Assembly (NCBI RefSeq): GCF_026914185.1
Contig: NC_070570.1
Location: forward strand, 806,001 to 870,000
Direction: 5' to 3'
DNA length: 64,000 bases
Origin: Puccinia triticina
Lineage: Eukaryota; Basidiomycota; Pucciniomycetes; Pucciniales; Pucciniaceae
The position numbers were made by a program, and so were the translations under genes. A model generated the notes under the pieces. It made no database searches. It had not been told where the DNA came from and was given only the letters and a program-made list of their open reading frames with translations. Positions 33,501 to 45,823 of the stretch are shown piece after piece; within the stretch, counting starts at the first letter, position 1, and the number at the start of each line of letters is the position of its first letter.

Positions 33501-36500
33501 TCTGGAGAGGTTCCAGATAATTTAATCACTCAGCGCTCAATCATCGATGTCTTATCGGTGTACTTCCAACCTGACGGACTTGTCACTCGCGCTCTCGAAT
33601 TCGCCGCTGGAGTTGATCACATTATGGAATTCACCGTGGCTCGAGCGGTCTCGACTCTCTTCTCCTTGATCAACAAAACCATCCGGAATGTATTGGATTA
33701 TAATGCCCGTCACAACGACTTTCCTCTGCCGATGGAAAAAGTCCGCGCATATTCTCAAAAGCGTCTCTTGGTCGCTATCGTCTGGGCATTCACGGGTGAT
33801 TCAAAACTTGATACACGGGCCCGGATGGGCGACTTTTTGCGCGACCACTCGGGTCTGGACATGCCTCCATTGAATGGCCTCGAGGCTTCGCTAATCGATT
33901 ACGATGTTCAAGTGGCCTCCGGTGATTGGGAGCCGTGGAAAAACTCAGTCCCCGTCGTCGATATCGATACTCACCAAGTTACCTCTTCCGAAGTTGTCAT
34001 TCCAACTTTGGATACTGTCAGGCATGAAGAAGTTCTCTACTCGTGGCTCTCTGAACACAAGCCCTTGATGCTCTGCGGCCCCCCTGGATCTGGAAAGACC
34101 ATGACACTATTCAGTGCACTACGGAAACTGCCGGATATGGACGTCGTCGGGCTCAACTTTTCAAGCGCTACAACACCTGAATTGGTCCTCAAGACATTCG
34201 ATCAGCATTGCGAGTACAAGAAGACGCCGAATGGAGTCGTGCTAGCCCCAGTACAGATCGGCAAGTGGATTGTTGTCTTCTGCGATGAGATCAACCTGCC
34301 AGCTGCCGACAAATACGGCACTCAGAAGGTGATCTCGTTTTTAAGACAGTTAGTTGAGGGCGGCGGATTTTGGAGGCCATCGGATAAAGCCTGGATCAGG
34401 CTTGAACGAATTCAATTCGTTGGTGCTTGTAACCCTCCCACCGATCCCGGTCGAGTCGTTCTCACTCAACGTTTTTTGCGACATGCACCCCTCGTAATGG
34501 TCGATTATCCTGGAGAAGCGTCCTTGAAACAGATCTACGGTACCTTCAACAGAGCCGCCTTGAAAGTTGTCCCCAACTTGCGAGGCCACGCAGAGCCCCT
34601 CACATCAGCTATGGTCGAGTTTTATTTGGCTTCCCAAAAACGTTTTACGTCCGACATCCAAGCTCATTACATCTACAGTCCTCGCGAATTGACCCGATGG
34701 ACTCGAGGTATCTATCAATCCATCAAACCTTTAGAAACCCTCTCCTTGGAAGGCCTCGTTCGAGTTTGGGCCCACGAAGCACTACGCTTGTTTTCAGATC
34801 GGTTGGTCTCAGAGGATGAGAAGCGGTGGACAGATGAACAAATCGATTCGATGGCCATCCAACATTTCCCCAGTCTCAATCAGTCTGAGGCGCTTGCTCG
34901 CCCGATCCTCTTCTCTAACTGGACCTCTAAGCATTACATCAGCGTCGATCGAGATGAGTTGCGTGATTACTCAAAGGCACGATTGCGGGTATTTTATGAA
35001 GAAGAACTCGATGTGCCACTAGTCTTATTCAATGATGTGCTGGATCATGTCTTGAGAATTGATCGTGTATTCCGCCAAGTTCAAGGTCATCTACTTTTAA
35101 TCGGTGTCAGCGGGAGTGGAAAAGTAAGTCACACAAATGTCTCGCATTTCTAATCTTCATCAATGTCTGCAATCAAACATAACTTACTTATATTTTGGCT
35201 TCATCCAGACTACTCTATCTCGATTTGTGGCTTGGATGAACGGCTTGAGCGTATTTCAAATCAAAGTGCACAATAAATACACGGCCGATGACTTTGACGA
35301 TGATTTGAGGAACGTCTTGCGTCGGTCTGGTTGCAAAGCTGAGAAGATTTGTTTCATCATGGACGAATCTAACGTACTCGATTCTGGATTCCTTGAACGA
35401 ATGAATACTCTTTTGGCCAATGCGGAAGTGCCCGGTTTATTCGAAGGCGATGAGCATGCCGCGCTGATGACGGCTTGCAAAGAAGGGGCCCAACGTGATG
35501 GTGTTATGCTGGACTCGCCTGACGAGCTCTACCGATGGTTTACTCAACAGGTTGCCAAAAACCTGCACGTAGTGTTTACCATGAACCCACCGGAAAATGG
35601 TCTGGCTTCACGAGCGGCCACCTCGCCAGCTTTGTTCAACCGTTGCGTGTTGGATTGGTTTGGAGACTGGTCTGATCAAGCGTTTTACCAAGTCGGAATG
35701 GAATTCACGAGCACTCTCGATCTCGACACCAGTCAATACGTACCACCGGCGAACTTCCCAGTCGTCTATCGACAGCTATCGATTCCTCCAGTCCATCGAA
35801 CCGCCATCATCAACGCCTTGGTTGCTGTTCACATGTCCATGTACGAGACCAATCGTCGCCTGGCTCGCCGACAAGCACGATTCAATTACGCTACTCCTCG
35901 ACACTATCTTGATTTTATTAATAATTATGTCAAGTTGTTTAATGAGAAACGAGACGATCTGGAAGAACAACAGCGCCACTTGAACATCGGATTGGACAAG
36001 CTGCGCGATACAGTGATTCAAGTGGAAGAGATGCGACAGAGTTTGGCCATTAAACGAACACAACTGGCCGAAAAGGAAAAAGAAGCTGAATCCAAGTTGG
36101 CTCAGATGCTGGCTGATCAAAAGGAAGCCGAATCCAAGAGACAAGCTTCGATCCAAATCCAGGCTGCCCTCGAACAACAAAATAAGGATATTGCCGAACG
36201 TCGATCTGTAGTCATGGCGGACTTGGCAGATGCTGAACCGGCCGTGGAAGAGGCCCAGGCTGCGGTCAGTAACATCAAGAAGCAACACCTGACTGAAGTC
36301 AGGTCGATGGCCAACCCCCCTGAGGCTGTCAAGTTAGCCATGGAATCTGTTTGCACGATCTTAGGACATCGTATTGATAGCTGGAAAACCGTGCAAGGAA
36401 TCATCAGGAAAGATGACTTCATCGCGAGTATCGTGAACTTTGACACCGACCGTAGAATGACTCGCCAGCTCCGTGAGAAGATGAATGCCGACTTCCTGTC

Positions 36501-39500
36501 CCGACCTTCGTTCAATTTTGATACCGTCAATCGAGCTAGTAAGGCTTGTGGCCCGTTATGCAAATGGGTCATCGCCCAGGTCAAGTTCTCCGAAATCTTA
36601 GATAAAGTCGGCCCACTTCGTAATGAAGTCAATTCGTTGGAAGAACAGGCGGCTACCACTCAAGAAAAAGCGGCAACTATCGTGACGATGATTGCGGAGC
36701 TTGAGGGTAGTATTGCGAGATACAAACCTGAATACGCTACGTTGATCGGTGAAACTGAAGCAATCAAACAGGAAATGAACCGGGTCGAGTCCAAAGTAGA
36801 GCGCAGTATCACTCTCCTAGAAAGCTTAGGATCCGAAAAAACTCGATGGGAGGCTGGTAGTGCTACCTTCGACACCCAGATGAGTACCATCGCTGGAGAT
36901 GTGCTCTTGTCGGCGGCCTTCATGACCTATGGTGGATTCTTCGACCAATCGTATCGTCAATCGATGTGGCAAGGATGGGTTGATCATCTGAACCAAGCTA
37001 ATTTGAAGTACAAGGCCGAATTGTCCCTGACCGAATACTTATCCACTGCCGACGACAGACTCGACTGGCAATCGAAATCACTACCAGCAGATGATTTGTG
37101 TACCGAGAACGCGATCATGCTACATCGCTTCAACCGGTACCCTCTGATAATCGATCCATCCGGTCAAGCAACTAACTTCCTCATTAACGAATATCGCGAT
37201 CGGAAGATGACCGTGACCAGCTTCTTGGACGAAGCATTTGTTAAAAGTCTGGAAAGTGCCTTGCGGTTTGGAACTCCGTTATTGATCCAGGATGTTGAAC
37301 ATTTGGACCCGATCTTGAATGCCGTCTTAAATAAGGAACTCCGACGAGCTGGCGGTCGAGTTTTGATCCGACTTGGCAATCAAGACATCGACTTTTCACC
37401 TTCCTTCACCATGTTCTTGTCAACGCGTGACCCATCCGTCGAATTCTCGCCAGATATCTGCAGTCGAGTGACATTTGTCAACTTCACGATGACCAGAAGC
37501 AGTCTACAATCACAATCTTTGAATCAAGTTTTGCGAGCTGAGCGCCCAGATACCGACAAGAAAAGAACAGATCTGATGAGATTACAAGGTGAATTCAAGC
37601 TTCGATTGAGACATCTCGAGAAATCACTCTTGCAGGCTCTCAGCGAGTCGACCGGTAACATCTTGGATGATGATAAAGTGATCGTTACCCTAGAGACTCT
37701 TAAACGGGAAGCAGCCGACGTGGCAAAGAAGGTAGAAGAGACAGATATTGTCATGCAAGAAGTCGATCAAGTAACAGCCGAATACCTTCCACTGGCTCAA
37801 GCATCTAGTTCAATATTCTTTGTTCTTGAACAGCTCAATGTCCTCAATCATTTCTACCAATTCTCTCTCCGATATTTCTTGGACATCTTCGAGTTTGTCT
37901 TGTTACATAATCCAAATCTATTACGAGTCCAGGACCCAAAGGAACGACTGGCGGTCCTTTTGAACGATATCTTTGTGGTCACTTTCAAACGCACTTCCAG
38001 GGCACTCCTCCATCGTGATCATTTGATGTTGGCAATGCTGTTGGCTCAACTGAAAGCTCGAGGTTTGGGTCACGAGGTCGACGACGAGGAATACTCATTT
38101 TTACTCGAGGGTGGTAGCGACCGTACCGGCAGACACCCCCCGACAAGTTTTCCATTTCTTTCGGCAGATCAGCAGATTCACTTACAAGCTTTCCAACGAT
38201 TGGCTTGCTTCAAAGATGTCATTGATCACATGTCGACTCAACCAGAAGCTTGGGAGACCTTTGTTAACTCGCCTTGCCCCGAAACTGTTGTGCCTACCGT
38301 CTGGCCGGAAGCTTCACGTTAGTCATCCATTTATCTCTACTTTTTGATTGATCGCTTATCTTCTATTTTGCTACATATGCGCCTTCCAGCTGCACTCGAC
38401 TCGATTCGGCGGCTGTTATTGCTGAAATGCCTGAGGCCTGACAGGTTGCTTGCAGCAGTCGCCATCTATGTCAACCAGGTATTCGACGCAGATATCTTGG
38501 CGGAGTCCTCGTACAGTTTTGACTCGGTCGTCACCACCGAAATCAACTCCTCGACACCAGTCTGCTTATGCTCCGTGCCAGGGTATGATGCCAGCTATCG
38601 CGTTGAGAACCTGGTGGCAGCTACAAAAGCAAGATGCGCGTCGATTGCGATGGGTTCACAGGAAGGGTACCGATTGGCCGACCAGGCTATTGCGGCTGCC
38701 ATTCGAACCGGATCGTGGGTACTGCTCAAGAACGTGCATTTGGCCACGAGCTGGCTCAGTCAACTTGAAAAACGACTCCAGTCCTTGAATCCACCCAAGG
38801 CGTTCAGGTTGTTTTTGACCATGGAAACCAACTCTGGGATCCCGGTCAACATCCTTCGCCAATCGATGGTCATCATGAACGAACCGCCTCCTGGAATTCG
38901 CGCTAACCTAGTCGATTGTCTCAAAAGCATCTCCCCCGTCCGTTTGGCAGCTGGCCCGAATGAAAAAGTTCGGCTGTACTTCCTGCTTGCATGGTGAGCT
39001 AGCCGATCGTTTCCTTTCCCTATCTATTCAACCGCTCTTCTTTCGTTCTCTTGGTTCTTAATCCGATCTATATGTAGGTTCCACGCTGTGGTTCAAGAGC
39101 GACTGCGATATTGCCCACTTGGATGGTCGAAAATTTACGAGTAAGTTTGCAATCTCTAATACTCAATTTGAACTAGCTTGACTGACTAAATTATTCTTTT
39201 TTCTCATAGGTTCAATGACTCCGATCTAGAAGCCGCCATGTCAATGATCGATTCATGGATGGTCGCGACTGCCAAAGGAAAGGCCAACGTGAGTTAACCA
39301 GATCGATTGAGAATGATTGGCAGTAAAACCAATATGTTTGTTTTTTGCTCGTTTCACAGATCGATCCGGCTCATCTACCGTGGGCCGCGTTACGAGTTTT
39401 ACTAAAACAAGCTGTTTACGGTGGTCGGGTAGACTCAGATTGGGACCAGAAACTGCTCGACAGTTTCGTTGACACTCTGTTTAATCCAAGCGCTTTTGAA

Positions 39501-40927
39501 GTTGGTTATCATCTCGTCAATCCGATTGGCGACAAAGAAGGGCTCGTCATTGCCGAAGGTGCTCGACTTGACCATTTTGTTTCATGGGCTCAAGCTTTAC
39601 CGGAACGAGAGCCCCCACACTGGCTCAGTCTTCCACCCAATGCTGAAGCTTTGATTTCTACCACTCAAGGTACGCTGCGCAGCAATAAAACCAAGTGATC
39701 TCCACTTTTTATTTCTCATCCACATTCCTACCTGCTTTTCTCCCAGGTTCGGAAATTCTATCACGTTTACTCAAGATGAGACGCACGGACGAGGACGAAT
39801 CGGTGGGGGAGGTGCTCAACCAAGCCAAGGCTTCAAGCTCCTCGAGTCAACCGGCTTGGATGCGACAGTTAGAGACGACCGCGAAGGAGTTCTTGAAGAA
39901 CTTGAACGAAAACCTCCCGAGTTTGGACGTCAGAGGGAACGATATTAATGATCCATTGTTTAGATTTTTCGAGCGGGAAGTCTCGCTCGGTCAGAAGTTG
40001 TTGGGGGTAATCAGGAAAGATCTAAAGGAGTTGATTGGTGTTTGTCATGGGCAAATCAAACAAACCAATCATTTGAGAAGCTTGATTGGCGAAATCACGA
40101 AAGGTTTGTTCTCTTACTTCTTGAGTGTGAATATTTACCTAGCCTGACCTCAATTTCTTGTGGGCAATTCTTTTTGGTTTATCATACAGCTTTGATACCC
40201 GCTCATTGGAAGCGATACAAAGTCAATCCGACCATGTCGCTAACGCAATGGATTTCAAACTTCGTCAATCGAATCCAACAATTGACTCGGATTGTTGAGT
40301 CCAACAACTTCACCAACTCAATTTGTTTGGGATTACTCTTTTTCCCAGGTAAGCAATTCAGCACTTATGAATTCAGCTGAAACCTCACACATATGCTGAC
40401 TTGGTGCCATTTTAATTAGATGGCTTTTTAACTGCAACCCGACAATTTGTTTCTCATCAAACTAAGATCTCGTTAGAAGAATTGAAGTTACAGTTGTTCT
40501 TGGATTACGAAGATTCTTTATCAAATGAGATTGAAAACAACGGATTCCGACTCGAGGGTAAGCCTAATTCTACCAATAGAAATAATTCCATGCTCTGAAA
40601 GACTGGTAGCTGAAGTGAGCCAACCTGATGTTAATGGTGATCGCAACAGGGTTGATTATCCAAGGGGGCTGCTTAAAAGAATCGAGTCTAGAATTGAATG
40701 AGGGTGGTGATTATACCCCAAGCCGGACGATCTTGAGATGGATCAAAGGATCCAAATCAAACAAGAGCCTAGACGACGAAGAAAATATTGATCAACGACG
40801 TTTGGTTGAGTTGCCGATCTATCTCGACTCCTCGAGAACGCATTTACTATTTTGCGCTTCTCTGCCTTCGAACGAGGACCCCGGCTTACTTTCTCGTCGT
40901 GGCATGTGTATTGTCGCGGCTTCTTGA
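24586..40927 (+). CDS. Cytoplasmic dynein heavy chain, about 26 introns, ~4,780 residues
   Basis: This is the motor subunit that walks to microtubule minus ends; in fungi it drives nuclear positioning and endosome transport. The first exon (24,586 to about 25,828) has an Asn/Ser-rich stretch, then the long tail runs to about 31,300. Six AAA modules follow. AAA1 has GPAGTGKT (split by an intron, 31,759-31,841) and [13 protein letters not shown]2 has GPSATGKT (about 32,884). AAA3 has GPPGSGKT (about 34,080) and [11 protein letters not shown]4 has GVSGSGKT (split by the intron at about 35,123-35,209) and FIMDESNV. The coiled-coil stalk with microtubule-binding tip lies at about 35,930-36,850 (tip [12 protein letters not shown]), then AAA5, AAA6 and the C-terminal domain ending [17 protein letters not shown]. 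Length matches the family. The start was chosen at MEATATPTK because upstream codons look untranslated. It appears intact. COX17 is convergent 430 bp downstream. Confidence 0.95.
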
Positions 40928-41356
40928 TTTCCTCTTTCATCTCTCTTTCACTCCTTCCGTCCATGTAACACGCTATTATTATTATAGTAACACACTATTA
41001 TCATTAGGGTAACACGCTGTTATTATTACTATCTTGAGTTACTATCTGATCATCGATGATGTATCAGTAAATATCTACGAATAAATGATAAGTGAAGACT
41101 ACATGGCTTATCACATGTCTGAATCTCTCCAGTAGTATCTACATAGCAGCCTGACTACACGTTTAGTTCTCTTATTCATGAAAAGAAAGACACAACAATT
41201 ACGCATGCTTTATCATGAGAATCGACAAAAAAAGATACACACGACAAGCGCAAAAGATGGTATAATGACATTCTTAATAAAATGAGTAGTGATTCAAATC
41301 CAGCTACTTGTACATGATGTGACGGATTGATTAATGGTGATGCGTAATGGAAAATA
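40928..41356. other. Shared 3' region between convergent dynein and COX17 genes
   Basis: No gene. Just after the dynein stop there is a short degenerate direct repeat, roughly TAACACRCTATTATYATTA, present three times at 40,966-41,030. It presumably belongs to overlapping or abutting 3' UTRs. Confidence 0.55.
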
Positions 41357-41754
41357 TTAGATGTTGAAACCATGCTGGGCCATACAAGCACGATGAGCGG
41401 CAATCAATTCAGCGCATTTTATTGTTGATTCCTCTGTAGGATCGGCGAGAAAAAGTTCATGGTCAGTAACTTGAAAGAGACTGGGTCGGATATGTGGGCT
41501 CTGTGTAGAAACAAACAGGTTGTGCATGCTTACTTGATTCATCAGGCGGTCCATATCGAAGGAAACAGTCATCTCGGACTCGCTTCGTTTCGGGACAGGC
41601 GCAACAACTAGAGGTTATGGGAAAGAACCCGTCAAAAAACTGATCAGAACAAAATAAAACAAAACAAAAAATGTGATGTGGAGGGTGAAAATGCGCACGG
41701 TTTGAGTTTCTCTGGGGGTGGTGTTCGGACTTTCTGAGTTTGAGCGGCTTCCAT
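41357..41754 (-). CDS. COX17: COX17, mitochondrial copper chaperone, 3 exons, 68 residues
   Basis: COX17 carries Cu(I) in the intermembrane space to SCO1 and COX11 for cytochrome c oxidase assembly. The exons, in transcript order, are 41,754-41,699, 41,607-41,534 and 41,433-41,357. Both introns are GT-AG (91 and 100 bp) and the frame closes exactly. The product contains the copper-binding signature KPCCACPETK, followed by VRDDC and the second CX9C helix KCAELIAAHRACM, ending QHGFNI, as in known COX17 proteins of about 63-70 residues. The start ATG is the only one in the exon before the N-terminal Pro/Lys segment. The gene is easily missed because no single exon exceeds 26 codons. A tyrosine-recombinase retroelement lies less than 1 kb upstream of its start. 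Confidence 0.93.
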
Positions 41755-42632
41755 TATTGAATCCCGGATGGCTTGATGCGACGACGAGTCTGTGTCGCGA
41801 TTATACGGTGAAGGAGTTTGCGGTGTGGTGATGTCGCAAGAAATTACCCAGTTGGTCCCGACAAAGAATTTACTCGGGTCGGGGGGTCTAGGGGTGCGCC
41901 TGCCAGGCCCCTTTCGCTTGACAGATCCGGCGCGGGCGGCACTCACCGGAGCACAGCGGGAGGTTTCAAGTCGTTGAGTTCCGGAGCGCAAGAGTACCGC
42001 TAAATACACAGGCAACTTGGCAAGACAGCGCGCATCCGGCGAAACCAAACCTCGTGGTGGCCTTTGAAGTGTGGTTCGGTAAATTCCTGTTGAGGATGTA
42101 GATATGAGATCCACTCGAGCCTTAAAGGCCGGGAGGAACCGAGGGGGTTCTCTAGGAGTTATGCTGCGCGGAAGCGGCAGATGTGATATTGCAGTGCGCG
42201 GTGCGCTGCTACATTTTCGATGCTCTAGTGCATCTAGGGGATCCTGGAAGTCCGGGAAGGGCTTCCCGAGATCCCCGTGTACGGGTTGTGGAGAGGGGGA
42301 GGTAACAAGAAGTAGTCATGTTACTCCGTCTCTCTTCCATCTCTGCCTCCCTAGCCTGTCCGCGAGGGCTTGAGCCTCAGGGGTAGTGAAGCCTAGCCCA
42401 CCGGAGAGAAAAGGGAGAGAGAGGAAGAGCAGACGGAGAGAGCCTCCTCTCTGGAGCAGCACACACGGGTGTGTGTCGGCAAGGGTGTAAGACCCATTTC
42501 TCTAGGTGAGGAGACCTAGAGCCGAACCCATGCCTGCTGCGGCCCGTGCTGGGTGGATACTTCCCTGAGGGGATCAATTGGTGGATTCATTGCAAGATGG
42601 AGTCTCGAGTGATGGGGAGGGCATAGGGCTAG
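41755..42632. other. COX17 upstream region and 3' flank of the retroelement
   Basis: No coding sequence is supported. The first part should be the COX17 promoter. Somewhere between about 41,900 and 42,300 the sequence passes into the 3' non-coding part of the minus-strand retroelement. A 12-base motif GGGAGGAACCGA at about 42,129 recurs inverted at about 47,660, on the other side of the element. This is weak evidence for inverted terminal sequence. Confidence 0.4.
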
Positions 42633-43709
42633 CTATCTCTCCCAGTATCCGGCCAGTTCCTTCAATGCCTTGGAGGCTTCAGCCACTTCTGTTTTTGAGT
42701 AATCTCTAATGTAGAGTCGGTAGCATTCCGATTTCCATCGTCCCAACTTGCAGATGTCCTCCTTTGGGACCCCGAAGGCGTTTCTGAGGGAGGCGCCTCC
42801 TACTCGAAAGGAATGTCCGGAGACCCCATGGACGCCTAGATCCTTCCATGTCTGAGATAGGAAGACGCAAACCGCCCTCTTGGTTAGGTGAGTCCTGGTG
42901 CCATCGTGACCATTGTAGCCGAAAAGGGAAGTATCCGAGTGGGGCAACGCGTTTGCCATCCTGCGTCGTACCGCCGCTACCGGGCAGAGCATGTTGTTGA
43001 GACTTCGCAGAGTTATAAGCTGGATCTCTCCCGGGGCGGCCGTCTTTGCTCCTTTCAGCGACAAAGTGGCTGTTTCGGCGCCGTCTGCTTTCCCGAAAGA
43101 TACATCCGATGTGCGCAATTCAGCTGTCTTGTCCAGTGCTCCGGTGCTCTCGCGATATGTGACCTCCGATAGTCTTGCCATTCCCCAGAATGCGACGATA
43201 GCTAGATCTAGGATTGCCTTTTGAAGCTCCGATCCTCCTACCAAAGCGTTTGCTAGTCGGATTAGGTGTGGGATTCTGATAGCTCCTTTCTTCTCCCTAG
43301 GGGGGGTGGTCACATCTACATATGTCGAAGACCTCAAGAGGATAGCAACGGTGGCTCGGGTGTCCTTGGGGTATGGCTCCCTGTGATATAGGTGCCAAGC
43401 TAGGAGGCCGGATAAGTATTTCGCTAGCGTGTTCGCGGCTACGTCGTGTTCCGTGGGGGCATCTGCTACTCTTCCCGCCCAGTAGCAAAATTCATAGATA
43501 TCGTTAGGGCCAAGTGGTAGATGGAAAGGGATCCTGTTGGTTGCTTGAGCGAATTTAATGTACTTTTTAACAGCGGTATTATATGAGAGGAGTGTGTTCC
43601 AACGGTAGCTTCTGAGGAAGTGTTTCTCCCAGTCTGAGGGAGCCTCGGCGGAGCAAGAGCCGTCTCTGACGAAATAAGAGATCTTCTCTAGCTCTAAGCG
43701 TTGCGGCAT
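42633..43709 (-). CDS. Tyrosine recombinase (phage-integrase family) of the retroelement
   Basis: This 358-residue protein has all catalytic landmarks of the family visible: the first Arg in FWGMARLSEV, the His-x-x-Arg box in SGHSFRVGG, and the nucleophile region GRWKSECYRLYIRDYS with Tyr. The N-terminal half (SYNTAVKKYIKFAQ, LPLGPNDIYEFCYWAG) resembles the SAM-like DNA-binding domain of such recombinases. It would join the circular DNA copy to target sites without target duplication. It lies 127 bp downstream of the RT ORF on the same strand. Unlike its partners, this ORF shows no obvious lesion. Confidence 0.92.
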   Translation of the reverse strand: MPQRLELEKISYFVRDGSCSAEAPSDWEKHFLRSYRWNTLLSYNTAVKKYIKFAQATNRIPFHLPLGPNDIYEFCYWAGRVADAPTEHDVAANTLAKYLSGLLAWHLYHREPYPKDTRATVAILLRSSTYVDVTTPPREKKGAIRIPHLIRLANALVGGSELQKAILDLAIVAFWGMARLSEVTYRESTGALDKTAELRTSDVSFGKADGAETATLSLKGAKTAAPGEIQLITLRSLNNMLCPVAAVRRRMANALPHSDTSLFGYNGHDGTRTHLTKRAVCVFLSQTWKDLGVHGVSGHSFRVGGASLRNAFGVPKEDICKLGRWKSECYRLYIRDYSKTEVAEASKALKELAGYWER

Positions 43710-43836
43710 CTCACGACAAGAGTAGTGTGGGGGACGCTCCTCTCTGGGTAGATGGAGCTTAAGCCACCTTGAAGGGCAGGTGGGGCATTGTCTTTTATCT
43801 TTTATCTCTATTTCCTTATCATGCCCGTAAGGGGTT

Positions 43837-45519
43837 TCAGAAATCCTGATACATGCATGAGACTAAATTGTCAGGAAGAACTATCGCTAACATGTGTTTT
43901 GGCTCACGTCCGGACCTATCTCCGCGCGACAATGCGTCAGCCACGTTCTCTTTAGAGCATACCCTCTTGGCTACTAAGTCTAATTCCATATCTATTAACA
44001 GCTCCTGTATCTTTTTCCATTCCTCATTGACACATACGTGTTTTGATTTCCGCCGCGTGATGACTCCTTCCGTCGTCGTGTTATTGGTCCACGCGATGAG
44101 GGTCTTCCCGGGGCGGATATCGAGCTGTTCCATTGCAATGAGGCCAAGGCGTATCGCCACCGTTTCGAGCCACGCAATGTCTTTTGGCTTTTCTGGGCCT
44201 TTCTCCCATCCTTTTAGCAGTTTAAATTGGGCCCATCGGCAACCTATTGTGACCCCTATGCCGTAGCTTGTCGATGCATCGCCCACCCACCCAATTTCGG
44301 TCGGGTCCGGGTTGCGGATCATCCTGGTTTCCTTGTAGTTTAGCAGTGTTTTAAACCAGAACTCCATATCGATCCTTGCGCCCTTTGGGATTGGTAGTTC
44401 TTTGCTCCGTACTTTCCAGCCGTTCATCCACCCGTACAGGCCGTTCAAGTAGCAACGGAGTTGAGGTAGTATGTATGTTACGTGATTCAGGCGGCCGGCC
44501 ATTTTCTTGATGTGCTTGAAAGGAAAGACTCGGCCGGGTTCTAGGAGGTCTTTGACCTGTTGTACTCGCTGAAACCGTTTGTCTTGTGGAAGGCGTACCG
44601 TTTTTCTGGTCGCGTTCCAGATGAATCCTATGTATTTCTGTTCCTCCTGAAATGGGACGAACTTCATGACATTTGTCTTCACTCCAAGCTCGTCGGACCG
44701 AGCAACTATCTGTTCCATTTCCAGGGGCTCCGTTGCTTTCTTGACGAATAAGTTGTTGTCTACCCAGCGGAAGACGTTCACAAGCCGGAATTCGCTCAGC
44801 ATTAGCAATTTCCATGCGTCCGCTGGTTGGCCAAATGAGCCGCATCCCGCCACGCCGCCAAAGGCGATCCTTGTGTCTATGAGGATTTCGTCATCGAAGT
44901 TCCTAATCATCAGATATGGCCACTGGGATCTGGCCGTAGGGATTTGGCGGTATGCCTTTTCCCAGTCGAAAATGGCTAGGAGGAATGGTTCTTTTTGTCG
45001 TCGGAAAAATCGGGATACTGACTCAAAGTCATCCCAGGTAGTCATGTAGTCCTTCTTGTCGACAAACGAGTTCACCGATGGCGTATCTGGGTCACCCCTT
45101 GGGAAAGAGAGGTCGTTGATAGGCCTTACTGAGCCATCCCCGTTCACCACGGCGCGTAACGGGTTCGTCCTAAAGAAACCGAATTTCTTGTGGACCTGTT
45201 CCAGTGTGTACGGCCCAAACATTCGTCCTGCCTCTATTTCCTTTGTAATTGAATCTTCTATCTTTTCTTTTGCCCGGAGTGCTGATTGGTGATTGGGTGG
45301 AGCAAAGAAAGGGACTTGCATCAGGTGGTCGTGTGCCGGGATCCCTTGGTCGAAACCTTCACGGAAGCCATCTATGACGTCTTGGTATTCTTCTAGGAGG
45401 CCGGCTCTTTTTAGGCTCCTCTCCCATTCCTCAACGTTCATCTCACACTTAATCTCGGATGGCCACCGCGGCTCCGGGCCAGCGCTCACATGGTTTTCCT
45501 CACCGGGCTCTTGGTCCAT
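43837..45519 (-). pseudogene. Reverse transcriptase-RNase H of the retroelement, catalytic Asp residues substituted
   Basis: This is an uninterrupted frame of 560 codons. The RT part has RPINDLSFPRG, motif A FDWEKAYRQIP with its Asp, and IAFGGVAGCGSFGQ. Motif C reads FRWVDNNLFV (Asn codon at 44,755-44,757), where the family has two consecutive Asp after the aromatic-x pair. The RNase H part has WVGDAS and AWLETVAIRLG. The third catalytic position reads LIAWTNNTT (Asn codon at 44,083-44,085) instead of Asp, and ENVADALSRG is kept. Both changes are GAY to AAY preceded by C, i.e. CpG to CpA. The protein would copy element RNA into DNA; with these residues lost, activity is expected to be abolished or severely reduced. 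It is listed as a pseudogene for that reason, although no stop or frameshift is present. Confidence 0.8.
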
Positions 45520-45823
45520 CTCATGACTGTTGCTGGTTGTTTCACAAAGCTCACAGTCAGAAATTCTGGCTTCTATTTTATTTCACGGAAATTCCATATG
45601 CGGTTCATTTCTCAGAGATAGGGAAAAGGAGACAATTGGATCGGTTGGGAGGGGCCCTTAAATGGGGAGGGGTCTTAACAATTAGGTTGGGGGATAGGAG
45701 TGAAACTAGAAGGAAAAAGGGGGTGAGGGGAAAGAGGGGGGAGGTGGGGAGCAAGCGGGGATGCGCTCAGGAAGGGGAGGAAGATGAAAAGAAAATAGGG
45801 GGGGGTTCCTTGTGCTGTCGTAT

